Of a stretch of DNA of 64,000 nt, positions 22,778-34,575 are shown piece by piece. Source of the DNA: Pelomyxa schiedti (Eukaryota; Evosea; Pelobiontida; Pelomyxidae); contig JAHLWZ010000373.1 of the NCBI GenBank assembly GCA_020536535.1, forward strand, positions 1 to 64,000, in the 5' to 3' direction. The notes under the pieces were generated by a model. That model was not told the origin of the DNA. It ran no database searches and was given only the letters and a program-made list of their open reading frames with translations. The position numbers and the translations under genes are program-made. Numbering within the stretch: position 1 is the first letter of the stretch; the number at the start of each line of letters is the position of its first letter.

Positions 22778-24206
22778 ATGGCCCACGTGCGCTTGTACCG
22801 ACTTCCCCAAGGGGCCGACGCGCCGTACGTGCCGCCCAGCGGCGAAATAGCATACGCGGTGTTGTGGGCGGACCAAGTGACCTCGTTCCTCCTCGTACGC
22901 CACCCGCGTTGCGGCGCCCAGTCGTGCCTGTGGGGCGTGCCCCTGCACTGGGTGGATGGCGTCATGTCGCAACTGTGCAGATTCGAGTGCCTGGAGATGC
23001 GGACCAGGGTGTACCAGAGGCACTCGTGGGCCAAGTACGCGAGCGTGGTTGTGTGCCCTGCTACGCTGGGGATAGTCGGCATGGTGTCCCAGCTGGCCGA
23101 GGTCCACATGCCCGCGAATTTTGTGGACGACGACACCTCGCCGGGGCCGTGGTGGGCCGGGGCAGGCCCCACGGCGTACCTGCATGCAGTGGAAAGGAAG
23201 CTGCGGCTGCAAATGAGTGCTGAGCATCTCTTTGGGAACAGATTCCCCTGGGAAAATGGTGAGTGGGGGGTGCTCAGCACAAAAACAGGGAGCTTTGTGC
23301 CGGTGGGTTTGTTGAGCGGGGGAGAGAGACATTTGGGAACCGCGTGCAATGAGAGGTGGATTGCGCAGTCTGGTGACAGCGGCCTGGTGCTTATCCAAGT
23401 TGAGAGCGGGAACCCTGTTGGGTCGTGTGTTGTGCACTTGGAAGGAGGGTGTGGAATTCACACAAAGTACAATCCTATCAGTTTTGTCAGTTCAGGGATT
23501 CTCTCTGTGACCAAGCAGGTCTCGGAAAAAGAGTTCATATTTATGCTGGTGGATGTTGAGAAATCTTTCTCTTCGAGAGCCGCTGTGGTTGTGAGAAGTG
23601 TTCCTGTAAGTTTGCCGCTCCCTTTTCCTCTGCCAAGTCCCTTTAGTCAACCGCCTTTATGCTGGTGGAGAGACCACTTTATGATTGCCGTGTTTTGCTT
23701 CAAACGTGGAGGGTTTAGCACAGTTCAAATCAGCGTCATCGACTTCCCGTCTGAGTCTTTGACAATCATGAACACCACGACGGTGAATGTGCAAGAGTTC
23801 TTTGCATTCAATTCATCAATCGGGTGGATCAAAGATTCAAAACCGGATCAACGCGCTCTTGAGCTGTGGAACGTAGACAACCTCACTAAGCCGCCTTGTA
23901 TTGTAAAGGTATCCGGCCCGACTTCTGTGTACCCTTGTGGAGACTATGCACTTCTCAGTCCAGGTTTTCCCTGTTCTAGATATTAAAAAAAAAACGATGC
24001 TACAATCCAACACCTCACATGAAATGTCAACAGAAGACTCCCTTTTCGACTCTCTTATATGCGCAAGCACTGGTACTGTTTTGATGATACTGTCATTCTT
24101 CAAACCTAAAACAAATTTTGGGGTGGAGTGGCTTAAACATGTTCCCTCATGCCGGGGAACTCTCCCAGTTCTCCCGAAAGCTTATGCCACCTCTTCACAT
24201 TCCTGA
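22778..24206 (+). CDS. Orphan protein with beta-rich, possibly repeat-propeller, architecture
   Basis: Not recognised. The start at 22778 (MAHVRLYRLPQGADAPYVPP) opens a long uninterrupted exon whose first 400 bases are very GC-rich and then turn AT-rich. At 23960 a phase-1 intron (GTTTTCCC...GTCAACAG, about 71 bases) joins YALLSP to EDSLFDSLICASTGTVLMIL; without it the frame stops early. The stop is at 24206. The protein is mostly beta-strand-like with many Trp, Val and Gly. Segments such as SSIGWIKDSKPDQRALELWN and VSGPTSVYPCGDYALLS suggest propeller-type blades, but no WD or Kelch consensus can be defended. A 41-base GTAAGT...TTTAG candidate intron near 23607 would break the frame and was not used. 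Confidence 0.6.
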
Positions 24207-24237
24207 CTTACAGCTTTTTCCAAAGAATTCATTGAAA

Positions 24238-24243
24238 AATAAA
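24238..24243 (+). terminator. Poly(A) signal AATAAA
   Basis: AATAAA 32 bases downstream of the stop of the orphan gene. It supports that the gene ends at 24206 and that the spliced frame used there is right. Confidence 0.45.
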
Positions 24244-25748
24244 GATTCCATCACCTGGTCGAAGAGGAAAAAATAAATTACAACTTGGTACCCGTCATCG
24301 CACCTCGGCCACCTCGACGCCATAAGCGTAGCAGAGTATGGTGCGGTGTGCTCACCGAGTTTGGACTACAAGAAATCCACTTCATCAATGCTGCGTCATC
24401 TCCGTGATGTTCACTCAGAATTAGCACTGTGGTTTTTCTTGTGACTGTGTTTTACACGGTAAAGGAAAATGCAACATTTTGTGCATAGCCAACTAGCATC
24501 TCTTGCACACATTCTCTTGTGCCAGAGCAAGCACTGCCGCTATTGAACGAGTGTGGAGTCAAGCACGATGCTCTGTTGCAAATTACGAAGCCAATTGCAT
24601 CCACACCTGCTAATGGGTTTAATACAAAGCTTTACACAACATGGCCACATGAGAGAGTTACAGATTTTTTTAAAAAAACGAACTAAACGAAGCCACCCGA
24701 TGGAATTAAATTTTGTATTTTTTTTCCTTCCTACTTTTCCCCTTAAACTTCGGAGGGGATAGGCTCCGCTCCCTTGGGACTGTTTTTTGTAGGAGTGTTA
24801 CAATCGTCATCACCTCAGAGAGTTCCACAATCTCATCTCCCCAGAAATGCGGAAAGAGACTTTGCTGGGATCTGAGCCGATCTGCTCCTGGTGCAAAGGG
24901 GAAAAAAAAAAAAAAGAGGCAAAGTCACTTTACAACTGCGTTTTAACAAAAAAACAAATAACCAACTGTGTTGCACTCTCCGTGCCGGCTCCGTAGGTGA
25001 CGAAACGACAACCACAGCCAACGCAACAGCTACCGCAACACCCAATTCTCTTGGCTGGGCTAGGCTCCGACTGTTATGACGATTGCGACTGCGACTGCGA
25101 CTGCGAGTACAAACACAGGCGCAACCGCAACCGCGATCGCAATCGCAAACGCAACCGCAATCACAACCGAATAGCGGTCGCGAAGACCGCGACCACAACC
25201 TCGGCTACATCGACAATTCCCCCTCTTTAACTTTTTTTTTTTTTACCAAAGCATTAATCACTTGTGGGATACACGGCATTATCTCGTAAGTAAAGTACCC
25301 TCTTTACAGAAAGTTTTTAGATTTTCCTGAACTGCCCCACCAACATCTGTCGAGCCTCTGCCTTCTCCTAGTACACCGCACTCTCCTCACACCACAGTTG
25401 CACACAAGCCACACTACCGCCGTCCCTGTGCGCCGCGGTTAAACAAGAAACGCTTTTTTTCGCTCTCATTTTCGTTATCGGCGGTGTATCACCAAATCCC
25501 AAATCAATACATTTATTGGAAATCGCTGTGTGATCGAAATTATGTGAAATACCATACAATGGTGTTTTTTTTATTCAGCCAATTAAATTATTATTAAATT
25601 TTCCTTCCTACAAAACACCTGCTCACAGCAACTGCGATTGCTTATTCCAAATGAGGAAAGTTGAAGTTAATTTGTGTTTTCCAAAAAATACCTTTTGCTC
25701 GGCTTTTAAGCCAGAGAGAAACCGCCAACAAAGCTACAAAAAAGCAAG
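24244..25748. other. Unassigned 1.5 kb; isolated coding-like patches only
   Basis: A frame near 24790-24940 reads plausibly (HHLREFHNLISPEMRKETLL, then GSEPICSWCKGEKK) and could be an orphan exon, but I cannot link it to a start or stop. Homopolymer A and T runs are frequent. Nothing else here is supportable. Confidence 0.35.
25075..25175. repeat. Imperfect hexanucleotide tract (GCGACT / GCAACC)
   Basis: About 100 bases of near-repeating GCGACT then GCAACC hexamers. Any frame gives low-complexity peptides (Asp-Cys, Arg-Asn or Gln-Pro runs), so the apparent open frames on both strands here are not evidence of a gene. Confidence 0.6.
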
Positions 25749-28700
25749 ATGACAAGCACAGCAACCAACCAACCAGCAAAGATGTTCCAGAAGTTGTTGG
25801 AAAAGGGTGTTTGCAATGGCGTGGGACCCCTCCAGCGGTTCTTCCAGACTGACCCATACAGCGTTCCCGTGGCGAACGTGGTGGATACCAAGGTCTTAAA
25901 GATCCGATACCCACATGAAATTGGAGATCCAGTAAGAGAAGCTGGGGTGAGGCTGACAACCGATCTACACGTTGTGGACGTCCTCATCCCTGACTCCGTC
26001 ATTGTGGCAGTCCGAATTTACTCAAAGACAGTTTGTTCCTCACTTCCCCCCTTCCCCCTCCCATTTTATCATTCTCTTCACCTCCCTCTTCGTTGGTTCC
26101 TTTGCTGACACCACACAACAGGGTGAAGTTCCTTCAGTCGAGGATGGGATGACGATGTACCCCAACACGAGGAGCATTGTGGGAGACACCTTTGCTGACC
26201 TGTGCGCTATCATCCACCATGGTTTGAAATGGGTAACAAGCAAAAACACGTTCCCCCCAAAACAAACACATGATGCGCCCCACGCACGTTACACCCGACA
26301 ACAAAAATGACACGCACCATGAGAGAAACGCCTGTAACTTTATTTGCAGGAAGGCGAACCGCAAATCAGGGAAACCGGCGTTCAGACGAAAGTTCCCGAA
26401 GACACGTACGCGCCAGTAGAGATCGTCACAGATAACGTGTATGGCCCGGCGCTCAAGGTGGTCGTCACGAGGGGCAACCCCGTCACCATCACCGTGTTCG
26501 CCAACAAGAAGTCCGCAGGTCCGCTCTGCTCCACGTTCCGGAATCCGGAGGTAATATGTTCCCATTACAATGAACGTGTCGTGGTTGACGATGCGTTTTT
26601 TGCCACAGTGGACGATGGTGTCATCAGATATTCTGTTCAAGACTTTGCAGGTGGTCGAGTACAAATACGAAGGGACCATGAGACAGGAGTGCTCCACGTA
26701 CTGGCACAGGAAAAAACTTCCGTTCTGTCAGTATCTTGGTTCGCCACCCTAAACAGTTAAACCTATGTTCCTGATCACTGCCGTGCAGGATTTGGGGAGA
26801 AGGGAGGAACAAATCTGTGCATGAACTCGCAGCACCTACAGTTCACCAACTGTGACAACTACCTGTATGAGGAGGTCTACAAGGTGGGACCGACTGACCC
26901 GAGCGAGCCACTGTATCACAGCAACCCCTTCTGGATCGAGTATGTCCCTGACAGACCCCTCGTCGGCGTTTACCTGGATTCTGTTGCTCCAGTATGAAAG
27001 AGCCCATTTCAAACTCCTCACTAAATCACCTGACAAGAAGCGCACTCTGCACCATCCTCAATCACACAAACCACACTAACCTACAAACCAAGAGTTTTGT
27101 GGACCTTGGCCCCGCTGAGTCAACCGAGATCGCCGTAGGGACATTGGTGTCACGATTCAGCTATTACATTATGGTGCAGAGCAGGCACCCGTATGACATT
27201 ACTTCGCTGTACTGCAAGTTGGAAGGTGCTGGGAGGGTGTTCCCCAAGTGGGTCCTTGGCTATCACCAGGGAAAGTTTGGATGGACTTCCAAGGGAGAAG
27301 TGCTCGACAGTGCAAAGAAGTTCCGTGATTGTGAGATACCCATTGACAGCTTCAACATCGACATAGACGTTCAGCACGAGCTACAGACCTTCACGATCAA
27401 CGAAAGGTTCAACGGGGTCTTCCAGGACCTCCTCAAGATGGGCTTGAAGAGCTCCACCAACATCACCCCCTACATAGCGCAAAATCACCCCGCTGCAATA
27501 GCAGTCTTGCAAGACACGACCAAGAGGGTCTTTGTGGGAAATGAGATGGCAGGAAATCCGCAGGGAAACCCTCCAGCATCGACGGAATACTCTCCGTTCT
27601 TAGGCCAAGTGGCGTACTCCCTAGAGTGCCCAAGGGGACTCTACCCAGACCTGGGTCACCCTGACGCCTACAGCTGGTGGCAGAAGTCATACGATACGCT
27701 ACTGAGGGCGGGGCTCAGCTACGTCTGGCAGGACATGGTGACGCCGGACATGCCCGAGGACATAGACGAGTGGAGATCTTTCCCACTCGACCTTATGCTT
27801 ACCGACAACACTTACAAAAGGCCTGGGGAGTCGTCGAGCAGCGGAACACCTCCAACAAGCAAGCCCTTGTCTAAGATTCCGGCGATTTGCATGAGGAACA
27901 TGTTCGCTCTGAACCTGCTGAGGGCCACTTTCAATGCGTGGGACAAACACGAGCTGCTGGCCACCAAGAGGCCGTTTATCATTGGAAGGGGAGGTTGCTC
28001 TGGGATGCACCGGTTCGGAGCCCTATGGACTGGTGACAACTCCGGCACGTGGGACTTCATGAAGGTCAACCTCGTCCAGTGCCTGTCCCTCGGGCTAAGT
28101 GGGCAGTTCATGTCTGGTGCCGACATTGGTGGGTTCGCCTGGGTCGATAACCAATCTTGGGTCGACCCAGAGTTGTTCATCAGGTGGCACTTGGCTGCTG
28201 CTTTCTTGCCTTGGTACCGCTGCCACTATAACGGCAAGTCCATCACCCCTTGGCCACCAAACGGCAACAAGTCAGGGAAGCTCTTCCAAGAAGTGTATGC
28301 ATTTGAAGAGCACGCAAATGAGGCACCTGACGACAGGCTTCTCTACACCAACGTGATGCCTGTATGCAAGTTTTACATTGAGCTGCGCTACAGGTTCATT
28401 CAGCTGCTCTACGACGGCATGTTCGGCAGCAATCGGAACGGGATTCCAATCTCCAAGCCCCTCTTCCTCCAAGATGGGTTCAGGGATCCCTCGCTCCACT
28501 TCGAGATGCTTGAGTACTGCAGCAACGAATACCTTGTTGGCTCTGACATGCTTGTGGCCCCCATCCTCAACAAGGGTAACAATGGAACGAGGAAGGTCTA
28601 CCTGCCGGCGGGAAGCAAGTGGTACCCGTTCACCAATAACTTCGCCCCTCTCGACCCTGAAACCAGAGGGAGGGAGTGGCTGAGCAAAGGAGTTCGCAAC

Positions 28701-31700
28701 CCGCCTTACGGTAGTATGGCAAGGCCGGTGGAGGGCGGCAGGCAGTTCGACTACTACGCCTCCCTGCAGTCCCCGTCTGACAAGCCGGACCACATTCCTT
28801 ACCTGCTGCCGATATACCTCCGTGCTGGGACGGTGATACCCACGGTCGAGCTGGAGCAGTTCGTTGGACAGAGGACACAAGATGGCAAGATGCAACCAGT
28901 GACACTCAATGTTATGCCAGGTGCCCCTTGTTCCGCAAAGGGCCGCTCCAAATACCAGCTTTACCTCGACGATGGCGAGTCGAGGGTGTCTTCTCCCTGC
29001 CGTGGAGTCTTTGACGAACGGCGTGGCTACAAGGACCAGTACGTGCACATATGTGTTCAGAACAGCGTGCACGAGGAGAGCAATGTGCTCGTCTCTCGCA
29101 AGGTGGAGCTTGACTGCCTCAACAGCCCTGACGTACCAGAACCCACCATCGCCGACCACACCAAGTGGTTGTGTGTTGCCTTCCACCACGACGCGGACCA
29201 CAACGACGTCTGGAAGAAGTACACCGTCTTTGTGCGCATTGGGAACGAAGAGAGGTTCCCGCTGCCGGTCGTTCCCAGCCTCACTGAATTCCTCGTCAGC
29301 AAGACCTCCCCTGTGGCCTTCCTGGATGACACCTGCCGTGTGACGCTGGTGAGGTTTGGTCAGCCCAACGAACCCATTACCAAGGGCAAGTACGTTGTGG
29401 TGACCCTCGAGCTCAACCTGTGTCCCCGTATGATTCGCACGGTCCTTGCTGACAAGCTTGATGATGGGTACTGGATCCACACTGCTGACCTTCACAGGAC
29501 CGGCAGGTCTGACCTCATTGCTTACGGCCTTGGGAAGGGCCAGATCACCGTCTATGACAACCTCGGTGGTGGAAAGTGGTCACCTGGCCAAGTGATTCAA
29601 GAGGTAACGCATGGATGCTTGTGTTTTTTTTTCGCTTTTGCTCTCCTATTCCATCATTCACCACTGTTGCTGACCAAAATTCCCCTCCCCCTCCCCAAAA
29701 CAACAATTTTTCAAGTTGATTGGACCGGTTTCCACAGACACATGGGACATCACAGGCAATGGCTACCCAGACTTAATCACATGCTACGAATATGGCAAAA
29801 ACATGATGGAACCCGATCCAAATGGTGGAAAGATCGTGTGGCTCGAAAATCCAGGGACTGGAGGGATGGTTCCATGGAAGCAGCACTACATTGGCCAGTC
29901 AATGTCCATGCACAGGCTTCGCGTCGGTCATTTCACTGATGCAACACGTATTCAGGTGCGTTCTTCAAATCCTTACCCCAAACCGTGTTTTAAATCACGG
30001 CGAGGTTCTGGGCCTGCCGATCGTGGGAGCAGTTGGAGATTTTGGAGCTCCTGTCCCTCTGTGCTTGTTCACGGCACCAACAGATGTGATAAACGCAACT
30101 AGCTGGGAGGCCACCAGAATTGACACGAGTATGTGCACTTCTATGGGCTTCCCTTACTCTGACGTCGTGTCTCCTCCCCCTTTTTTTCCTCCTTCATTCA
30201 GAGGGTTCGACATTCCATGTGATTCATGAAGTGTGTCTGATGAAGAACCCTGCAACATGGCTTGACTCCTTCATCATTGCGTCACAGGAGGGTTTGACAA
30301 AGTTTGTTTATGATCCTGCTGCTGGTGCCTTTAATGTAACTCTCTTGACTCAGTCCCCTTCTTTTTTTGACTTGTTTGGCAGATGGAGTCAATCACCAAA
30401 GGAGAGGTCCACGGCAAGGTATTCAATGGGTGTGGCAACGTGACCACGTTCAGGCACAGTGGCAAGGAGTGCATTGCGGCGATAGAACCGTTCCACGGGT
30501 ACGTACTGACCGTGTATGTGCAGAGACTATCAGGAGGATGGTCACAGCATATCGTGGATGTGTACGGCGTGCCCAACAAGAAAGAGGAGGGCCCAGCGCA
30601 TCACTTGGTCACTGCAGACATCAACAAAGATGGGGAAGAAGAATTGCTTGTCGCACTGAGGGGTCCTGCTCCTGCTGAGGGTGTTTTCATGTACAAGTGC
30701 AGCATGTCCTCCCCAGACGACGTCAAGTTCATCAAGTACCGGCTCACGCCAGACAGTGCTGCCAGGATTGCAGTGGGTGACTGGGACGGCAACGGCTCAA
30801 TGTAAGTGTAACTTTACTCGTCTCCCCAACTCTGTTCCATCTCTCTTGCTATCTCTTCTTTCTCCATTTTTACAACATCTCAGTGATATTGCCACGATTG
30901 GATACTCCGTGGCTGGCTACTTTGAAGCATGCAACAGCCGAGTGGCAGTTTTCTCGAACACTCTCACCCCGTCCCTCGATGCCTTGCCACTCAATCGAAT
31001 ACCGTTCCGAACTTGTCAAATATGGAATGACGTCGCATATAGCCAGAAGCAAGTCTCATCTGCAGATGCATGCGAGCTCACTATCTCGTTTGCTCAAATC
31101 GAGCCATCAGCAGAGGGGGCAAGGTACATTTCAGAGCCGCTTATCCTCTGCGCACAGGGTACAGAGACGCACTGCATGCGCATCATGTTGCTGCCTCCTT
31201 ATGCACATGCCTTCATGCCAGGGCTGGTGGACGGCTTCGAGAGCTACATCAAGATTCTCGCAGGTGGCCTCTCTAACCCATTCATCCCAATCTTGGCCAA
31301 TCCCCTCGAAAAGCGGTCCGCAATATTGCGCAGTATGTACCCACTCAGAAAAACCCCTCTTGAACCCAAAAAAAAAAAGATCCATTGGTTCAGGCCGGAC
31401 CAGAAGGGGCACTGTTTATGCTGTTCACAAAGCTTTATGGGGCAGCCAAAGAAATCACAGATACCTCAACACTGCGGTGGGTTCTGCCCAACGAGAATGC
31501 AACAGTGATGCCCTGGAAGCCATTCCCCCCGTTCGAGCGCTTCTTCAACTCGCGCTATATCCACGTCAACGTGGGCGGGACCCCCGTGGCCAGCATTCAG
31601 TTCTGGGCAGCTGGCCTTGGTGTGGACTGTGGCCTTCACGACCACAGCGATTTGGACGCAACCGCCACCTTTGGCGAAGTGCACCTGGCCCTTTACAATG

Positions 31701-32057
31701 GCAATGGTGATGGAGGCATGGTCTGGAAGAACGAAGGCGCCCCTGATGGCCACCTTGCCCTCCTTGCGGGTGAAGAGCATGGCCCGATCTGGGTCAAGGT
31801 ACCGCCGTGATCTCCACTCCCCCCTTTTCCTCCACTCCTAACAGCAAACCCAGAAACAGGGAGAGAAGAACGACAACGGCGGCTTGAAATACCCCATGCA
31901 CAAGTGGCAGGCGGGAGGAGTGTATGCTGGTGACGCCACTGCCGCTGCAGCCGACAAGTTTGACGTCTGGGTGGCTGTCGAGTACAGGGCGGCACTGCTC
32001 CAGCGCAGTCTCTTGATGGAGGCCAAGATCAAGAGGATGTTCTCTGAGAGGCCTTGA
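25749..32057 (+). CDS. Alpha-1,4-glucan lyase (GH31) fused to aldos-2-ulose dehydratase-like domain
   Basis: Thirteen exons (25749-26030, 26122-26232, 26350-26550, 26651-26738, 26789-26991, 27093-29603, 29716-29955, 30005-30128, 30202-30335, 30383-30801, 30884-31332, 31380-31798, 31845-32057) join in phase into 1,797 residues. The N-terminal ~1,060 residues are the GH31 glucan-lyase clade: LGFGEKGGTNL, FTNCDNYLYEEVY, nucleophile Asp509 in YVWQDMVTP, second Asp610 in RFGALWTGDNSGTW, and GADIGGFAWVDN. Lyases split glucan to 1,5-anhydro-D-fructose. From about residue 1075 the protein matches the fungal AUDH layout: FG-GAP/propeller blades (DITGNGYPDLI, GKIVWLENPG, MHRLRVGHFTD, ADINKDGEEELLVALRG, DIATIGYSVAGYFEA), then a cupin with probable metal ligands His1674, His1676, Glu1687 and His1689, and FDVWVAVEY. 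AUDH dehydrates anhydrofructose. No signal peptide, so cytosolic glycogen is the likely substrate. Confidence 0.93.
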
Positions 32058-32142
32058 GTTTCTTTCACAAAGATTTCAATCAAATCGTAATGAAACACGT
32101 TCCATCAGAAGTTTTCGCACCTTTTTCCTGTTCGGTCTGATT

Positions 32143-33729
32143 ATGCGAAAACCATCGCACGACGAGCCTGTGCAGGGCGAAGCCACGGAGGGCCCATGCA
32201 CTGCCCCACTGCTGGCGCCCATAAGTACGCGCAACAGATCTGTCATAAGTGACTGCAACCGACAATGGCACTCGGGGGACTTTGACCTCCTTCCTGGTGT
32301 GGCTGTGGTTGCTCTTGGTTATGGGTCACGTGGTGGTTTTAATTTTATTGCTTACTGGTATCAGATGAAGTCGTTATTCAAGTTCTCTCTTGTTTGGGCA
32401 TGAAGAGTATTAGCAGAATGGGACAAGTAAAAATACAAATCCTGCTTTCATATGTTGCTCATATTTGAAAACAGACTTGCAAAAGGATGCACACCATTGC
32501 ATCAAGTGCCACTGTTTGGAATCACGTGGCTCAAAGAGAGGGATTACCTGAAAACAAACCTCTGAGTTTCTATGTGTCCAAGTATGCCTTTGTACATAGG
32601 ATAGTGAACGTTCTCTTCTGCTAACACTAAACTTGAGTAAGGTACACTGAGAAGAGAGAGCATAAATATGCTGCTAGAGAAGCAGTCGCCAATATTGAAA
32701 AGAAGCACCGATACCTGGTTATTCTTTGCGATAAATTGTCGTCTCCGTACCAAAACCCTTCTCAGGAAAAGAAAAAACGTAACACATGGTGCGTTCAATT
32801 TTTTACATCAAGGATTTGGGAGTGGTCCTATCCAGCGTTGCTTATTCTTTTCCTCGTTGCCGCAACACTGAAACTAGAAGAAATAATATTCTGGCCCTGG
32901 ATTGCAGTATTTGCCCCTCTATTTGCCATTTTCTGTCACATATATTTCTGTAACATGGTAAAGCATCATTTTACATTCTATTTGTGTTTCACTTACTATT
33001 TCTATTTCATTCTTTGTGAAGATATTTGCCCTGTGCAAACCTATCAACAATTACAGACTAGAACCGAGGGAGGGTGAGTGTAAGACCCCGGCGTGCAACT
33101 TTTTGTGGCTCAATGGTCACTATATAGAAAAGCTCAACAACAGGATAATATTCTATATGTACCTCTTCTGTCCCGTACCGTTCTTGCTCTTCCTTTTCCT
33201 GCAATTGTCTTGTTACATAATGCCGTGGTGGATTATTCCAATTCCTGCACAACTCATTTCCCTCGCCCTGATTCTCACACCGTTCGTTGCGAGGGTAAGG
33301 TGCATGTGCTCAGCCCCAAGCCAACTAATGTGGCTCATATTCCCAGTTTGTGGCATTCTGATGTGCACATTCCTCTCGCTCCTGTCAATAAAACTACTCA
33401 GTACGAATTCACTCACTTGGGTGGCGGTCATAGCACCGCTTCTGGCAATTGAATTTTGGATTCTGTTAATTCCGGCCCTACTAGCTGTTGTATCAAAAGG
33501 ACTTCGAATGTACTGGACACAAGGAAGCCGGCTTGGCACAATGATACTGGTAATGGATACCATCATACTCGGAGTTATAATTGTTTCATTTGGGCTGTTA
33601 CTGGCCCTCACCATGGATGGATTCCGTGACTATCAGTGGAGAATGATCCTCATTCCAATGTATATACTTGCTGGGTTCGTTACAACAGCCACAGTTGCTC
33701 TCAGTGTTGCTATGTATTCTGGTTTGTAA
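32143..33729 (+). CDS. F-box protein fused to TMEM185-like multi-pass membrane domain
   Basis: Exons 32143-32296, 32365-32426, 32475-32581, 32642-32957 and 33022-33729 join in phase. The first splice creates a clear F-box: FDLLPDEVVIQVLSCLGMKS then ISRMGQTCKRMHTIASSATV and WNHVAQREGLP. F-boxes bind Skp1 in SCF ubiquitin ligases. After a charged linker (EKREHKYAAREAVANIEKKH) come about eight hydrophobic helices. One of these, LKLEEIIFWPWIAVFAPLF, matches the W-W-x-V-F-x-P-L pattern of the TMEM185/Fragile-X-F family (PF10269), repeated later as SLTWVAVIAPLLAIEFWI. The C-terminal helices end at 33729 without a tail. A membrane-embedded substrate receptor is a reasonable inference. Without the first intron, the F-box frame is lost and the gene appears to start at 32400. 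Confidence 0.72.
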
Positions 33730-33819
33730 CAGTAAGACCCATAACAACCATGGAAAAAGTGAAGTGTACGAAAAAGGAAGGGGGAAAAAAAAAATTCGAG
33801 ATCTGAGGTTCACCCCCTT

Positions 33820-34416
33820 TTGAATTCTGCTGGGAGATCCTTACCTTCATCACCAGTCACCTGGCCGACATTGACCTCCGCCATACAGGGTCAATATCCG
33901 CCCCTTAGCATCGATCAACGTCAGGGGCTAGAGCGCATCGAATCCCGTGGCCTATTCCATCACGCAGGGTATCCTTTGGTTATTCTTCCCTTGTGGGTGG
34001 TTGTCGGTTACGGGAGAGCTACTTTCGCCCCCTGCTTGTCGATGTGTTGGTGGTCTCCCATTCCACCGACTTGAACCCTGTGGTGTCTACGGTCATCAGC
34101 ACGTCCTATGGCATGTTTACGTCTCGTGTTTCATATCTTCCGTCATAGGCGACGCAGAACTTGGTTCCGTTCCCAGTGCCCTCGAAATAGTCCCACATGG
34201 CAGGGCCTCGATCCCAGTCACCAGCCACCTCTCGATCTCGTGGAATCGCTCTCTCTCCATGGACTCCACCTCGGACGGCTTCATGCTCCAGAATATTATC
34301 TGGTGCTCTGTTGGTGAGATCGTCGGCTTCATCTTCCGAGAAACGAGGAGCGCCACGGGTTCCCTCTTGCTCATAGTGACCAAGGAAATCACGTGCCCTC
34401 CACTCTGCAGAGTTGC
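33820..34416 (-). other. Coding-like but unassigned minus-strand tract
   Basis: Between the TMEM185-like gene and the 78-base duplicate the minus strand is open for about 90 codons (34392-34117), with PTISPTEHQIIFWSMKPSEV and MERERFHEIERWLVTGIEAL, then loses the frame. Composition is GC-rich and coding-like but another frame is open over the same bases. No start, domain or splice path is convincing. It could be a gene fragment carried with the duplicated piece. Confidence 0.3.
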
Positions 34417-34494
34417 TGCGCAGAGGATAAGCGGCTCTGAAATGTACCTTGCCCCCTCTGCTGATGGCTCGATTTGAGCAAACGAGATAGTGAG
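34417..34494 (-). pseudogene. Inverted 78-base copy of the glucan lyase-AUDH gene
   Basis: These 78 bases on the minus strand read identically, base for base, to 31077-31154 of the plus-strand fusion gene (from CTCACTATCTCG to CTCTGCGCA, coding SFAQIEPSAEGARYISEPL). Similarity ends sharply on both sides. There is no splice signal at either edge and no remaining AUDH sequence, so it is a non-functional fragment, not a paralogue. The copy ends nine bases before tRNA-Gln. Confidence 0.85.
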
Positions 34495-34503
34495 AAATGT
34501 GGA

Positions 34504-34575
34504 GGCTCCGTAGTATAATGGTTAGTATGGGAGATTTTGGCTCTCTTGATCTCAGTTCGATTCTGAGCGGGGCCA
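34504..34575 (+). tRNA. tRNA-Gln (anticodon TTG)
   Basis: A complete 72-base cloverleaf. The acceptor stem GGCTCCG pairs with CGGGGCC (one T-G wobble). The D arm contains AATGGTTA between two GTAT arms. The anticodon stem GGAGA/TCTCT encloses loop TTTTGGC, giving anticodon TTG (reads CAA). The T arm is CTCAG-TTCGATT-CTGAG and the discriminator base is A. TAATGGTTAG resembles the eukaryotic A box and GTTCGATTC the B box of pol III promoters. There is no intron. A T run suitable as a pol III terminator is not immediately adjacent; TTTTC-type T runs start about 25-30 bases on. Confidence 0.93.

Noticed and set aside
22679-23461. 260-codon minus-strand open frame
   Set aside because: Antisense shadow of the GC-rich first exon of the orphan gene at 22778. 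Its peptide is His/Arg/Pro-rich without domain character, and the plus frame continues through a phase-consistent intron to a poly(A) signal.
25075-25230. Low-complexity proteins on either strand over the hexanucleotide tract
   Set aside because: All frames are open because of the repeat, giving Asp-Cys, Arg-Asn and Gln-Pro runs with no flanking exon support.
28272-29495. 407-codon open frame on the minus strand
   Set aside because: It lies antisense to the long GH31 exon, whose frame carries clear family motifs and flanking splice sites. The antisense frame has no recognisable domain and is a by-product of GC-rich codon use.
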